A stretch of DNA of 64,000 bases, from the NCBI GenBank assembly GCA_036309765.1, contig JAXJTE010000168.1, positions 1 to 64,000 on the forward strand, given 5' to 3'. Position 1 is the stretch's first letter. Every line of letters starts with the position of its first letter. Below, piece after piece: positions 50,608 through 59,030 of the stretch. The notes beneath the pieces were generated by a model, which saw only the letters and a list, made by a program, of their open reading frames with translations, did not search any database and was not told where the DNA came from. The position numbers were made by a program, and so were the translations under genes. Source of the stretch: Caryophanon sp036309765. Its GTDB lineage: Bacteria; Bacillota; Bacilli; Bacillales_A; Planococcaceae.

Positions 50608-51234
50608 TTAAAATGAATTAAATTGCACAAATTCACTTACTGGCTTACGATACCCACGCGGACGCTCTTTGTCGACGCTTTTGCCAATCGTAATAAGCAT
50701 AATTGGCTCTAAATGTGCAGGAATCGAAAATAGCTCGCGCAGCTGCGGTACGTTATGTACGTGCATTGGGCATGTATCAAAGCCGTAATGCTTCGCCGCT
50801 AGCATAAACAGCATCGCATGTAAGCTCGCATTGCGCACAAGCTCATCGCGCAGCCCTGCCTCGTCTAATGAATTTTCGTATTGCTTAACCGAATCGATCG
50901 TCGCCTTGTATTCTAGTTCATCCATCATCTTTAACATTTTCATTGGCATGTACATTTTTTCAGCTGCTTCCGCTGTGGCGCTTTGGCGATTGCCTAGCAC
51001 CAGTACGGCCGCGCTCGCTGTATGAATTTTGTATTGCCCAAAATGTAAGTCGCGTAACGCTTCTTTTTTCTCTTCATCTGTTACGACGAAATAATTCGTT
51101 AATTGTAAGTTATATACGCTCGGTGCAAGCTTCGTCAGCTCAAAAATTTGTTTAAAATCTTGCTCGGTCATGCGAAAATCTTTTTGAAAATTAACGGCTG
51201 AATGTCGTGCTACCGCTAGCTGTGCAAAGTCCAT
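50608..51234 (-). CDS. Nitroreductase-family flavoprotein
   Basis: 208 residues with the FMN-binding elements ARHSAVNFQKDFRM (Arg-His-Ser phosphate site), KLAPSVYNLQLTNYFVV and the late segment PIMLITIGKSVDKERPRGYRKPVSEFV. Expected to reduce nitro- or quinone compounds with NAD(P)H. AAAGGTGGAG precedes the ATG. It follows srtB by 17 bp on the same strand, so readthrough from srtB is likely. Confidence 0.92.
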   Translation of the reverse strand: MDFAQLAVARHSAVNFQKDFRMTEQDFKQIFELTKLAPSVYNLQLTNYFVVTDEEKKEALRDLHFGQYKIHTASAAVLVLGNRQSATAEAAEKMYMPMKMLKMMDELEYKATIDSVKQYENSLDEAGLRDELVRNASLHAMLFMLAAKHYGFDTCPMHVHNVPQLRELFSIPAHLEPIMLITIGKSVDKERPRGYRKPVSEFVQFNSF

Positions 51235-51251
51235 GTCTTACTCCACCTTTA

Positions 51252-51995
51252 TCATTGTTTTTGAACGAGCTTCGCATGTACGACAAAGCGCTCCTCATCA
51301 TCGTCTGTCGTCGTGCATGTCGACAACGTGACAATTTGGTCGTGTACCGAAATGTCGATGCCTGTGTCGATGCGCGAGCGCGATTTAATCTCTTGAATAA
51401 ATTCGCCAAACGCCTTGCCTTCAAACTCTGTATCTAAATAGTAAAAGCGCGTCGTCGTCTCATATGCCGCAAATACGTGTAGCTCATATTCATCATACAT
51501 CGTTTCAAAACGAATGACGCGGTTTTCTTTCGCAAAATCTTCGTCAGCGTATTTCGATAACATACCAAACATCGAGTTGTCACGCATCACATGGCCGTAC
51601 ATAATCGTATGCTTTCCTAAATTTGCTGAATCATTACGAAAATCCATGAAAATACTGCCGGCGCGACTGTAGCCACCTTTGTAATTATGGTCTAAGTAAT
51701 AGTCATTGTCTTCTGCTTGTAGCACCGGATTGTTAATCTTCGTGCCGTCTAGCTCCAACCAACCGACAATATCGTCATTTACCTTTTGTAGCTTCGTAAT
51801 GTTTTCGCGCAGCGGCTTCTCCGTTTCCGTTTGTGCCATTGTTGTTTGCTCGCTCGTCATCAGCGCGGCGTACACTTCTTGAATGTCCGCTAAGTCGCGT
51901 GCATTTTCAAAATAGCCGTATAAATAGGAGCCGATGCTATATAAGCTCACTGCAAATACAACCATGCTGCCGTATAGCAATACTTGTCGTTTCAT
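51252..51995 (-). CDS. srtB: Class B sortase
   Basis: 247 residues. One N-terminal membrane helix (about 7-27) is followed by the sortase barrel. The catalytic triad is visible: His in LGKHTIMYGHVMRD, Cys in IVTLSTCTTTDDD and Arg in EERFVVHAK. The SrtB-specific insert between them is present. It would attach NPQTS/NPQTN proteins to the wall; the next upstream gene encodes exactly such a substrate. A terminator lies between the two genes, so srtB is either read through or has its own promoter. Confidence 0.94.
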   Translation of the reverse strand: MKRQVLLYGSMVVFAVSLYSIGSYLYGYFENARDLADIQEVYAALMTSEQTTMAQTETEKPLRENITKLQKVNDDIVGWLELDGTKINNPVLQAEDNDYYLDHNYKGGYSRAGSIFMDFRNDSANLGKHTIMYGHVMRDNSMFGMLSKYADEDFAKENRVIRFETMYDEYELHVFAAYETTTRFYYLDTEFEGKAFGEFIQEIKSRSRIDTGIDISVHDQIVTLSTCTTTDDDEERFVVHAKLVQKQ

Positions 51996-52020
51996 GTCGT
52001 TTCCTCCTGTCGTCCTAACG

Positions 52021-52058
52021 AAAAAAATTCACCATTTTGTCCGCGACAAAATGGTGAA
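52021..52058 (-). terminator. Terminator between the NEAT gene and srtB
   Basis: A perfect 14-bp stem TTCACCATTTTGTC (52028-52041) / 52045-52058, CGC loop, seven T on the minus strand. Confidence 0.92.
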
Positions 52059-52063
52059 CGGTA

Positions 52064-52810
52064 CTACGCTGTTTGTTTACGTAAACGTACAATAACGAAC
52101 GCAGATGCTACGAGTAAAAGAAGTGCCACGTATGGTAATTCATCGCTCGTTTGTGGGTTTTTCACTTGCGTCTTCGTTGTCGTCGCCGCTGTTGTTGTAG
52201 CTGTCGTTGAAGTCGTTGCTGGCTTCGTCGTCGTTGTTGATCCTGTAGGCTTCGCTTCTGCTTTTTGCTGCGCTGCTTGTAACTGCTTTGCAACTTCTGC
52301 TGTAGCTGAGCTTGTCGCTGCTGTCGTCGTTGAAGCAGCTGGTGTTGTCGTTACAGGTTTCGTTGATGCTACGATATCACCTGTTTTTTTCGCTTTCGCC
52401 TCATCAAACACAAAATCGACGTTGTATGAGTGGTAGTAGTTTAAATTCGGAATTTCGATGCGCATTGGTACGACGATCGTTTTGTTTAAAGCGGCCACGT
52501 CCATTTGGAATAGGCGTGTATCTGCTGCTTTATCTTCGCTAATTAGTTTATAGCCTGGCGGTTCTAATTTCACGACCCACGCCGCATTTTTCACCGTAAT
52601 TTCTGCTGTCATTTTGCCGTCTTTCACCGTTAGCTTTGCTGGCTTTAAGAAATAGTCATTCCCAACAGACGGGCTATCTTTACCGTATGCGTTTACTTGA
52701 TATTCAATCGTATAAACACCGTCTGCTAGCTTGGCGTGCGATGTATTTGGTAAATAAAATGCCATACATACGATAAATGCGATGCATGAAACGATTACTT
52801 TTTTCAACAT
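52064..52810 (-). CDS. isdC: NEAT-domain, NPQTS-anchored surface protein (IsdC-like)
   Basis: 248 residues from ATG 52810 (AAGGTG upstream; a further in-frame ATG lies 15 bp upstream). The signal peptide ends near SHA-KLAD. One NEAT domain follows (about 28-155), with the heme-pocket elements DGVYTIEYQVNAYGKDSPS and YYHSYNVDFVFDE. A long Thr/Ala/Lys low-complexity wall-spanning region (about 165-215) comes next, then the SrtB sorting signal NPQTS, a hydrophobic helix and RLRKQTA tail. Expected to receive heme at the wall. No isd transport genes are visible here; the weak TGAGAATGAATTGTAA upstream (about 52875) might be a Fur site. Confidence 0.88.
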   Translation of the reverse strand: MLKKVIVSCIAFIVCMAFYLPNTSHAKLADGVYTIEYQVNAYGKDSPSVGNDYFLKPAKLTVKDGKMTAEITVKNAAWVVKLEPPGYKLISEDKAADTRLFQMDVAALNKTIVVPMRIEIPNLNYYHSYNVDFVFDEAKAKKTGDIVASTKPVTTTPAASTTTAATSSATAEVAKQLQAAQQKAEAKPTGSTTTTKPATTSTTATTTAATTTKTQVKNPQTSDELPYVALLLLVASAFVIVRLRKQTA

Positions 52811-52896
52811 ATTCGTCACCTTCATTCTTCAATTTTCTTCCTCTCTTAATGATGCCATAGTTACAATTCATTCTCAACTGTCTTTTTGCGACAACG

Positions 52897-52939
52897 AAAA
52901 AACGGCATTTTTCACAAATTGCTCTGCAAAAAATACCGT
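52897..52939 (-). terminator. Terminator of the yutG-nuclease pair
   Basis: ACGGTATTTTT pairs with AAAAATGCCGT (one G-U) on the minus strand, followed by six T; 7 bp after the nuclease stop. Confidence 0.78.
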
Positions 52940-52945
52940 ATATGA

Positions 52946-53539
52946 CTAGTTCATCACATCTTCTTGAAAGCCAACCTTCGCATCAAAATAGCCATCTTTT
53001 GACCAAATATTTACTTTTGCCTGCTTTGCCTGCTTTTCAATGCTGTAAAACTGCTTTTCAAACGTATTGTTCGGCGCATTGACGTAACGCACGGCCGCGT
53101 AGCCTTCTTTTAATAAATGCTCCTGTAGCGACACGCCATCAACAAACACGTACGCAAGCAAGCGGTCGTATTGATCCGTTTGCTCCCCGACATCATATAG
53201 TAAGTGAACTGTTTCTGCCTCGCTTAGTAGCTGCTCTGTAAATTGCTTTGCTTCCTCTGCGTATGGCTGTGGCTTCTTTTCCTTATAGTTCATTTCGGGT
53301 GTGTCAATCATGAGTAAACGCACGCGCTCCTTTTGACCATTCATGTCCACGTTAATTGTGTCGCCGTCGCTTACATCAATATACGTCACCTCATGCAGCT
53401 CGTTGCCGGTTTGTGTCACCGCGTGATCCATTTTCACATCTGCTGTAGCGGCAGCATCTGGTTTAAAAATTAAATACAAAACAACAGCTAACACAATCGG
53501 TAAACTTTTAACGAGCGTTTTAATATCATTTAACTTCAT
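52946..53539 (-). CDS. Secreted or membrane-anchored thermonuclease (SNase family)
   Basis: 197 residues. N-terminal hydrophobic segment (about 13-28), then the staphylococcal-nuclease OB fold. Ca2+/catalytic residues follow the family: VSDGDTINV, RVRLLMIDTPE (Arg, Asp), PYAEEAKQF (Glu) and YDRLLAYVFVDG (second Arg). It hydrolyses extracellular DNA/RNA. It starts 3 bp after the yutG stop codon, so the two are co-translated. Confidence 0.93.
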   Translation of the reverse strand: MKLNDIKTLVKSLPIVLAVVLYLIFKPDAAATADVKMDHAVTQTGNELHEVTYIDVSDGDTINVDMNGQKERVRLLMIDTPEMNYKEKKPQPYAEEAKQFTEQLLSEAETVHLLYDVGEQTDQYDRLLAYVFVDGVSLQEHLLKEGYAAVRYVNAPNNTFEKQFYSIEKQAKQAKVNIWSKDGYFDAKVGFQEDVMN

Positions 53540-53541
53540 GC

Positions 53542-54096
53542 TTACACTTCCTCTGGGTCAATCGCTTTAAACGTTTCGCCCTCTTCTTCAAGGTCGCGGC
53601 TGCGGTGAGCGATGCGTGAAGCAGCACATGCGGCGATGCTTCCGACTAAATCATCTAAAAACGTATTGACGCGGCCATCGCCAACTTTCGTATCGAGCTT
53701 TTCGATAATGCCGATTTTTTGCTTATCTAAATGTCCGAATGTCGTCACCGCGATACTACCATACGTAAACACGGAACCAAGCGCAATCGTTTCATCGACG
53801 CCGAATAGTCCTTCGTCTGAAGCGATAATTTGTTGAAGCGGCTCTGACAACATATTTTTCTCTGCTAACTCATCTAGCTCGATGCCGACAAGGACCGCAT
53901 GCTGAATTTCACGCTTATGCAATACGCGCTCGACCGACTCGCAGCAATGTGCCATCGTTAAGCCGATGTTGTACGGCGTTTGCATTTTGTAGACGATTTC
54001 GCCAATGTCCTCGATTGTGACACCGCGGCGCTCTAACGCATCACGCGTCGCCTTGTACACTACTTCTGAATGAACTCTCGTTGGTTTTTGATACAT
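53542..54096 (-). CDS. yutG: Phosphatidylglycerophosphatase A-like protein (YutG)
   Basis: 184 residues from ATG 54096 with GAGGAATCC as ribosome binding site; upstream in-frame codons are not conserved family sequence. The PgpA-like fold reads RVHSEVVYKATRDALERRGVTIEDIGEIVYKMQTPYN and ends with the acidic NTFLDDLVGSIAACAASRIAHRS. YutG is proposed to dephosphorylate phosphatidylglycerophosphate in phospholipid synthesis. First gene of a pair with the nuclease. Confidence 0.88.
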   Translation of the reverse strand: MYQKPTRVHSEVVYKATRDALERRGVTIEDIGEIVYKMQTPYNIGLTMAHCCESVERVLHKREIQHAVLVGIELDELAEKNMLSEPLQQIIASDEGLFGVDETIALGSVFTYGSIAVTTFGHLDKQKIGIIEKLDTKVGDGRVNTFLDDLVGSIAACAASRIAHRSRDLEEEGETFKAIDPEEV

Positions 54097-54302
54097 GTGT
54101 GGATTCCTCATTTCGTTTAATTTAATGATTGCTGTGTAGTGATATGACAGGTAAACGCTCGATTGCTGCTCGCATATTGTTTCGCCGCTTCTGTCAATGT
54201 AAGCTAACTCTTTCATCGAATCCGCAACTGAATAAGCATTCCGATAACGAATGTAAGCGTTTTATGGTAAAATCGAAAAGACTACTTTTAGGAGGGTTTT
54301 TA

Positions 54303-55022
54303 ATGGAAAAAGGATCGGTAAAAGAAATCGATTTTTATAGTGACGCATTACAAGAAGAGCTAAAACTGCTTATATATATTCCACCAAATTTCACACCGCT
54401 TGTAAAACATTCTGTACTCATCGCATCAGATGGGCGCGATTATTTCCAGCTCGGGCGCATTGCTCGTCTTGCCGATGAGCTGCACGATGATTTTGAGATA
54501 GAAAATTTAATTATCGTCGGTGTGCCATACAAAAACGCAAAAGACCGTCAACGAAAGTATATCCCAACTGGCGACCTTTTTGAAGCGTACGTGCGTTTCT
54601 TAGCGCATGAGCTTGTGCCGTATTTAGACGAGGAGTTCCCAACGCTACAAATGGGCATGGGCCGCGGACTTATTGGCGACTCGATGGCAGGTACGATTTC
54701 GTTGTTAACCGCGATTACATACCCGCACATTTTCGGCAAAGTCATTATGCAGTCACCGTACGTCGATCGCCATGTGATGGAGGCCGTACAAAACTTTTCA
54801 CAAGTCGATGCATTGTCTGTTTACCACATTACAGGCAAGCAAGAAGACCGCGTGCTAACGACTGATAAGCAAATTCGTGATTTTTTAACGCCGAACCGCG
54901 AGCTGCACGCGTTAATGGAAGAACGCCGCTTCGATGTGTTTTATGAGGAGTTCGACGGCAACCATACGTGGAAGTATTGGCAGCCTGATTTGCGCCGCGC
55001 CATTGTAGAAAATTTCAGTTAA
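54303..55022 (+). CDS. yjcH: Alpha/beta-hydrolase esterase (YjcH-like)
   Basis: 239 residues from ATG 54303, preceded by TTAGGAGGG; the preceding open frame has no start signal. The esterase-D/enterochelin-esterase fold shows the nucleophile elbow GLIGDSMAGTISL, IIVGVPYKNAKDRQRKYIPTG and the catalytic His in DGNHTWKYW. Neighbours yjcG and yjcF follow as in B. subtilis, supporting the YjcH assignment. Substrate unknown. Confidence 0.92.
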   Translation: MEKGSVKEIDFYSDALQEELKLLIYIPPNFTPLVKHSVLIASDGRDYFQLGRIARLADELHDDFEIENLIIVGVPYKNAKDRQRKYIPTGDLFEAYVRFLAHELVPYLDEEFPTLQMGMGRGLIGDSMAGTISLLTAITYPHIFGKVIMQSPYVDRHVMEAVQNFSQVDALSVYHITGKQEDRVLTTDKQIRDFLTPNRELHALMEERRFDVFYEEFDGNHTWKYWQPDLRRAIVENFS

Positions 55023-55109
55023 TTCAACGTTTTCAACATACTTTATAAGCGTTTTCTGTTATACTTAACGTGTAAAAAAGACTGTAATATTCTCAGGAGG
55101 TCGATTAGT

Positions 55110-55625
55110 TTGAACTATGGTATTGTTGCATTTCCATCAAAAAAGTTGCAAGATTTGGCGAATACATATCGTAAGCGCTACGATCCGCATTATGCCCTTG
55201 TAACGCCTCATATGACGTTAAAAGACCCGTTTGAGGCAGATGAATCAGAAGTTAGCAAAATTTCCGAGGCATTAACGAACATTGCTCGTGACTTTGCGCC
55301 GCTTCACATTCATGCATCTCGCATTAGCTCGTTTTTCCCAATAACGAATGCGATTTATTTCCGTATCGAACCAACCGACCAACTAGCGGCGATTCAAGCA
55401 GCATTGAACGAAGCGATTCCATTCGGTGAAAAAAAACATACTTTCATGCCCCACATTACGATTGCCCAAAAAATGACCGACAGTGAACATGATGATATTT
55501 TAGGACAGCTGCGCATGACAGGTGTAGATGAAGAAGAAACAATCGACCGCATCCACTTAATGTATCAGCTAGAAGATGGCTCTTGGACAGCGCACGAAAC
55601 ATTCCGCTTAACAGGTACACGTTAA
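55110..55625 (+). CDS. yjcG: 2H phosphoesterase-like protein (YjcG)
   Basis: 171 residues from a TTG start with AGGAGG at 9 bp. The two H-x-T motifs that define the 2H superfamily are present: HMT (H34) and HIT (H115). The start NYGIVAFPSKKLQDLANTYRKRYDPHYALV is that of YjcG. Members act on cyclic phosphodiesters or 2'-5' linkages; the true substrate in Firmicutes is unproven. A possible promoter with extended -10 (TGTTATACT, TATACT at 55060) lies in the spacer after yjcH. Confidence 0.93.
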   Translation: MNYGIVAFPSKKLQDLANTYRKRYDPHYALVTPHMTLKDPFEADESEVSKISEALTNIARDFAPLHIHASRISSFFPITNAIYFRIEPTDQLAAIQAALNEAIPFGEKKHTFMPHITIAQKMTDSEHDDILGQLRMTGVDEEETIDRIHLMYQLEDGSWTAHETFRLTGTR

Positions 55626-56057
55626 TTGTTTAGCGTAAAGCGAGTCGAAACAGAGGCTGAACGTGAAGCGGCCTTTGCGATTCGTCGTGACGTCTTCATT
55701 AAAGAACAAGGCATTCCGCCGCATTTAGAGCGTGACGAATTTGATGAATCGTCGACGCATTTTGTCGTTTATGATGAAGATACCATCGTCGCGACAGCAC
55801 GCGTCCAAGCTTTGCCATCTGATATCGGAATTGTCGAACGGGTTTGTGTCATCAAGGAGTATCGTGGAACTGGTTTAGGTGTATTGATCATGAAGGAAAT
55901 CGAAAAGTATGCAAGACAAGTTGAATTAAAGCGATTGCGGCTCACTGCCCAATCGTTCGCTGTACCGTTTTATGAGAAATTGTATTATGATTGCGTCTCT
56001 CCTGAATTTATGGACGCTGGCATTCCAATGCGCGTTATGGAGAAATCGTTGAAATGA
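55626..56057 (+). CDS. yjcF: GNAT-family N-acetyltransferase (YjcF)
   Basis: 143 residues starting at a TTG directly following the yjcG stop (TAATTG), so translation is probably coupled. GNAT core: IRRDVFIKEQGIP, IVERVCVIKEYRGTGLG (acetyl-CoA pyrophosphate loop R-G-T-G-L-G), RLTAQSFAVPFYEKLYY. The acceptor is unknown. Last gene before a bidirectional terminator. Confidence 0.92.
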   Translation: MFSVKRVETEAEREAAFAIRRDVFIKEQGIPPHLERDEFDESSTHFVVYDEDTIVATARVQALPSDIGIVERVCVIKEYRGTGLGVLIMKEIEKYARQVELKRLRLTAQSFAVPFYEKLYYDCVSPEFMDAGIPMRVMEKSLK

Positions 56058-56058
56058 C

Positions 56059-56104
56059 AAAAAAACAGGCTGTGCCAACGTAACGTTGACATAGCCTGTT
56101 TTTT
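56059..56104. terminator. Bidirectional terminator between yjcF and dut
   Basis: AAAAAACAGGCT.TG.CAACG pairs with CGTTG.CA.AGCCTGTTTTTT, a long stem with two mismatches, shared by convergent genes. Confidence 0.9.
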
Positions 56105-56534
56105 ATTTTACGCCGCTTGAGCCGAAGCCTTGTTCGCCGCGTTCTGTTTCAGATAGCGCTGACACTTCTACTACGTTTACAGTCGGGACAAGCTGCACAA
56201 CAAGTTGAGCGATGCGCATATGCTTTTCGACAACGAAATCAACGTCGCTATGGTTTATCAGCACAACGCCTACTTCCCCACGATACCCTTCATCAATTGT
56301 GCCTGGGCTGTTTAATACGGTAATGCCGTGCTTCAGTGCTAAACCGCTTCGTGGGCGCACTTGACCTTCTGTGCCGGCTGGTAGCTCTAGCTGAATGCCT
56401 GTTTTCACAAGCGCCCATTGACGTGCCGGAATGACCGCTTCCTCGCTTGAAAATAAGTCCATCCCTGCATCGCCTGCACGCGCCTGTAGCGGCAGTTTTG
56501 CATCTTCATGTATGCGTTTAATTCGTAATTCCAT
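56103..56534 (-). CDS. dut: Deoxyuridine 5'-triphosphate nucleotidohydrolase
   Basis: 143 residues, the trimeric dUTPase type. Motif 1 AGDAGMDLFS, motif 2 RPRSGLALKHG, motif 3 VLNSPGTIDEGYRGEV, motif 4 and the C-terminal arm RGEQGFGSSGV are all readable. It hydrolyses dUTP to dUMP and keeps uracil out of DNA. Chromosomal context (no phage genes near) supports a housekeeping enzyme. It is transcribed behind mgtE with no visible terminator between. Confidence 0.95.
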   Translation of the reverse strand: MELRIKRIHEDAKLPLQARAGDAGMDLFSSEEAVIPARQWALVKTGIQLELPAGTEGQVRPRSGLALKHGITVLNSPGTIDEGYRGEVGVVLINHSDVDFVVEKHMRIAQLVVQLVPTVNVVEVSALSETERGEQGFGSSGVK

Positions 56535-56584
56535 TTGTGTAGTCTCCTCTTATCAGCAACATTAATTCACGCCTATTTACCATG

Positions 56585-57955
56585 CTATAAAATAAACGCT
56601 GTCGCAAGCCCTAAATAAATTAAAATACTCGTAATGTCGTTTAGCGTTGTAATGAACGGTCCTGATGCAACGGCTGGGTCAACGCCGATGCGGTCCATCA
56701 TAAGTGGAATAAGTGACCCGGCAAGCGTAGCAACAATAATCGAGCAGCACATAGCCACGCCCACAAGCATACCAATAATGAGTTCACCTTTCCAGAAGTA
56801 AACGATTCCTGTTACAACGAGCGCACAAAGCAGCCCCATAATCGCACCGGTACTTAGCTCGCGCAGCAACAGACGCATTTTGCTTTCGTCATTGCTTGCA
56901 TCTTTTGTAGCTAAGCCGCGTATTGCTACCGCAAGCGCTTGCGTCCCACTGTTGCCACTCGTACCTGAAATAAGTGGAATGAAAATCGCTAAAATGGCAA
57001 CCGCATCGAGCGTATCTTCAAACTGCGCCATAAGCGACGCCGTAAGCATTCCTAAAAATAATAACATCACAAGCCACGGCAAGCGCTTTTTCGCTGCTGC
57101 GAGTGGTCCTTGCTCAAAGTTATCAAAGTTCGAAATCCCGGCTAGCTTTGAGTAATCGTCCTCTGCTTCTTCATCGATAACGTCAATAATATCATCGACT
57201 GTAATGATGCCAAGCAGTGTTTTATCCTCGTCAATGACCGGCAGCGCTAAAAAGTTGTAGTCACGCATAATTTGTGCAACTTCCTCTTGGTCGTCGCTCG
57301 CTTGCACTGACACGACACGCTCATTCATAATGTCACGAATGAGGACGTTCTCACCTGCCACAATTAAATCACGCAGCGAAATGACGCCGACAAGCTGCTT
57401 TTTCATGTTCGTAATGAAGATGTAATAAATCGTCTCGGCTGTCGGTGCCTCGCTTCGCAAAATATTCATCGCTGTGCGCGTCGTCGAATTTTCGTTAATT
57501 GATACGTATTCAGTCGTCATAATGGCACCGGCTGTATAATCTGCATACTGCATGAACTCATGAATTTCCTCAGCCGTCTCATCGTCCATTAGCGTTAAGT
57601 ATTGCGTGCGATCTTCATCGTCTAGCTCATGAAATACGTCTACTACATCGTCCGTATTCATTTCAGAAAGCATCGCCGCGGCGTACGATACGTCCATTTC
57701 ATTTAAAAACTCCACATACGTATCGTCATCGATTTCAAGCGCCTGGAACACTTCAGCAAGCTCCTGTGGCGATAAATAATAATAAATTTTTTGACGTATC
57801 GGAGGTGTTACCTTTTCATAAAACTGTGCCTGCTCATACGGGTGCAACTCAAAAAACTGCTCGCGAAACTGCTCGATATCATCCTTTTCAATGAAGGAAA
57901 TGAGCTGCTCCATTACAAGCTGTTCCTCGTCACGCCCCACTTTTTCATCCATCAT
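56585..57955 (-). CDS. mgtE: Magnesium transporter MgtE
   Basis: 456 residues from ATG 57955 with AAGGAGG at 9 bp. An N-terminal superhelical domain (about 15-130) and a CBS pair (about 135-260, ending GIITVDDIIDVIDEE) are joined by a plug helix to a five-helix membrane domain with SGTSGNSGTQALAVAIRGLA and AVASGPFITTLNDITS forming the Mg2+ pore. Cytosolic Mg2+ bound between N and CBS domains closes the channel. No M-box-like leader is obvious upstream. Confidence 0.95.
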   Translation of the reverse strand: MMDEKVGRDEEQLVMEQLISFIEKDDIEQFREQFFELHPYEQAQFYEKVTPPIRQKIYYYLSPQELAEVFQALEIDDDTYVEFLNEMDVSYAAAMLSEMNTDDVVDVFHELDDEDRTQYLTLMDDETAEEIHEFMQYADYTAGAIMTTEYVSINENSTTRTAMNILRSEAPTAETIYYIFITNMKKQLVGVISLRDLIVAGENVLIRDIMNERVVSVQASDDQEEVAQIMRDYNFLALPVIDEDKTLLGIITVDDIIDVIDEEAEDDYSKLAGISNFDNFEQGPLAAAKKRLPWLVMLLFLGMLTASLMAQFEDTLDAVAILAIFIPLISGTSGNSGTQALAVAIRGLATKDASNDESKMRLLLRELSTGAIMGLLCALVVTGIVYFWKGELIIGMLVGVAMCCSIIVATLAGSLIPLMMDRIGVDPAVASGPFITTLNDITSILIYLGLATAFIL

Positions 57956-58078
57956 GTACACCAACCTCCTTCTACGCTTTCACTACTTTCATTAGTATAG
58001 ACGGCTACAAATACGCATTCAATTTGTTTTTGTCATATTTACAAATATACTCGTCGTCCGTGTCACATGCGCGACAAA

Positions 58079-58127
58079 ATAAAAAAGCCGCCTTCTTCAC
58101 GTCAACATGTACGTAAAAAAGACAGCT
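58079..58127 (-). terminator. Terminator of the yjbM-nadK-yjbO operon
   Basis: A 17-bp uninterrupted stem including four G-U pairs on the minus strand (58111-58127 with 58086-58102), then TTTTTTATTTTG. Confidence 0.82.
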
Positions 58128-58133
58128 CGTCCT

Positions 58134-59030
58134 TTATAAAAAACGCTGCAAATCCGCGGCTAGCGGTATTTCATGTACATGGTGCTCGTTCGTTAACGGA
58201 TGCGTAAATTCAATTTTTACGCAATGTAGCGCATGGCGATCAATGAGTGCTTTACTGCCGCCGTACAAACCGTCCCCTATTATTGGATACCCTAAATGCG
58301 ATAAATGTACACGAATTTGATGTGTTCTTCCTGTATATAACTTTAAACGTACGTGCGTCAGTGGCTCGCCGTTATACGTAAAGCGGTTTAACACCGTCAC
58401 GTCTGTATGTGCGTGCTGCCCGTCATCTCGAACGACGCGCTCAATAATGCTCGTATCGCTTCGTCCGATTGGCGCTTTCACTTCGATAAAATCATCTGCT
58501 ACATGACCATGCACAATCGCCTCGTACGTGCGGTCAACATCATGCGTTTTTTGCGCTAAGCCCATTAAATGATGAATGTGGCGATGCTTCGCGATGCACA
58601 TTAGCCCAGACGTATCGCGGTCTAGTCGCGTCACAATATGCGCGGTTGACTGCAATTGAATTTGCTCAAAATAATGCATGAGCACATTCGCTACACTGCC
58701 ACTTGGATGCTCGCGCGACGGAATGGTACTTTGATACGGCGGTTTATTAAGCAGTAAAATCGAATCGTCCTCATATACGACGTCGAGCGCTCCTGCTTCT
58801 GCAAGCAATCCTTCACTCGGCTGCTCTACTGGAAACACAACGGTCACGACGTCGCCTTTTGAGAGCTTGTAGCGCACCGTTTGCTCCGTACCGTTAACGA
58901 CAATTTGTCCGCCATCGTATTTAATCGCCGTTAATGCACGTTTAGAAATACCAAACTGACCGAGCAATGCTTCACGCAGCAATACTCCGTCAGTTTCTGT
59001 ATGGAATGTTAATTCAAATTGCTTATACAT
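58134..59030 (-). CDS. yjbO: RluD/RluA-type 23S rRNA pseudouridine synthase (YjbO)
   Basis: 298 residues from ATG 59030, overlapping the nadK stop by 8 bp. An N-terminal S4-like part (GISKRALTAIKYDGGQIVVNGTEQTVRYKLSKGDVV) is followed by the RluA catalytic domain with the essential Asp in VTRLDRDTSGLM and the conserved LYTGRTHQIRVHL and IIGDGLYGG. It isomerises specific uridines in 23S rRNA; the exact position is not deducible. Confidence 0.93.
   Translation of the reverse strand: MYKQFELTFHTETDGVLLREALLGQFGISKRALTAIKYDGGQIVVNGTEQTVRYKLSKGDVVTVVFPVEQPSEGLLAEAGALDVVYEDDSILLLNKPPYQSTIPSREHPSGSVANVLMHYFEQIQLQSTAHIVTRLDRDTSGLMCIAKHRHIHHLMGLAQKTHDVDRTYEAIVHGHVADDFIEVKAPIGRSDTSIIERVVRDDGQHAHTDVTVLNRFTYNGEPLTHVRLKLYTGRTHQIRVHLSHLGYPIIGDGLYGGSKALIDRHALHCVKIEFTHPLTNEHHVHEIPLAADLQRFL

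Noticed and set aside
54129..54302. 58-codon N-terminal extension of the YjcH esterase
   Set aside because: It has no ribosome binding site at its start and overlaps the upstream region of yutG; ATG 54303 has AGGAGGG.
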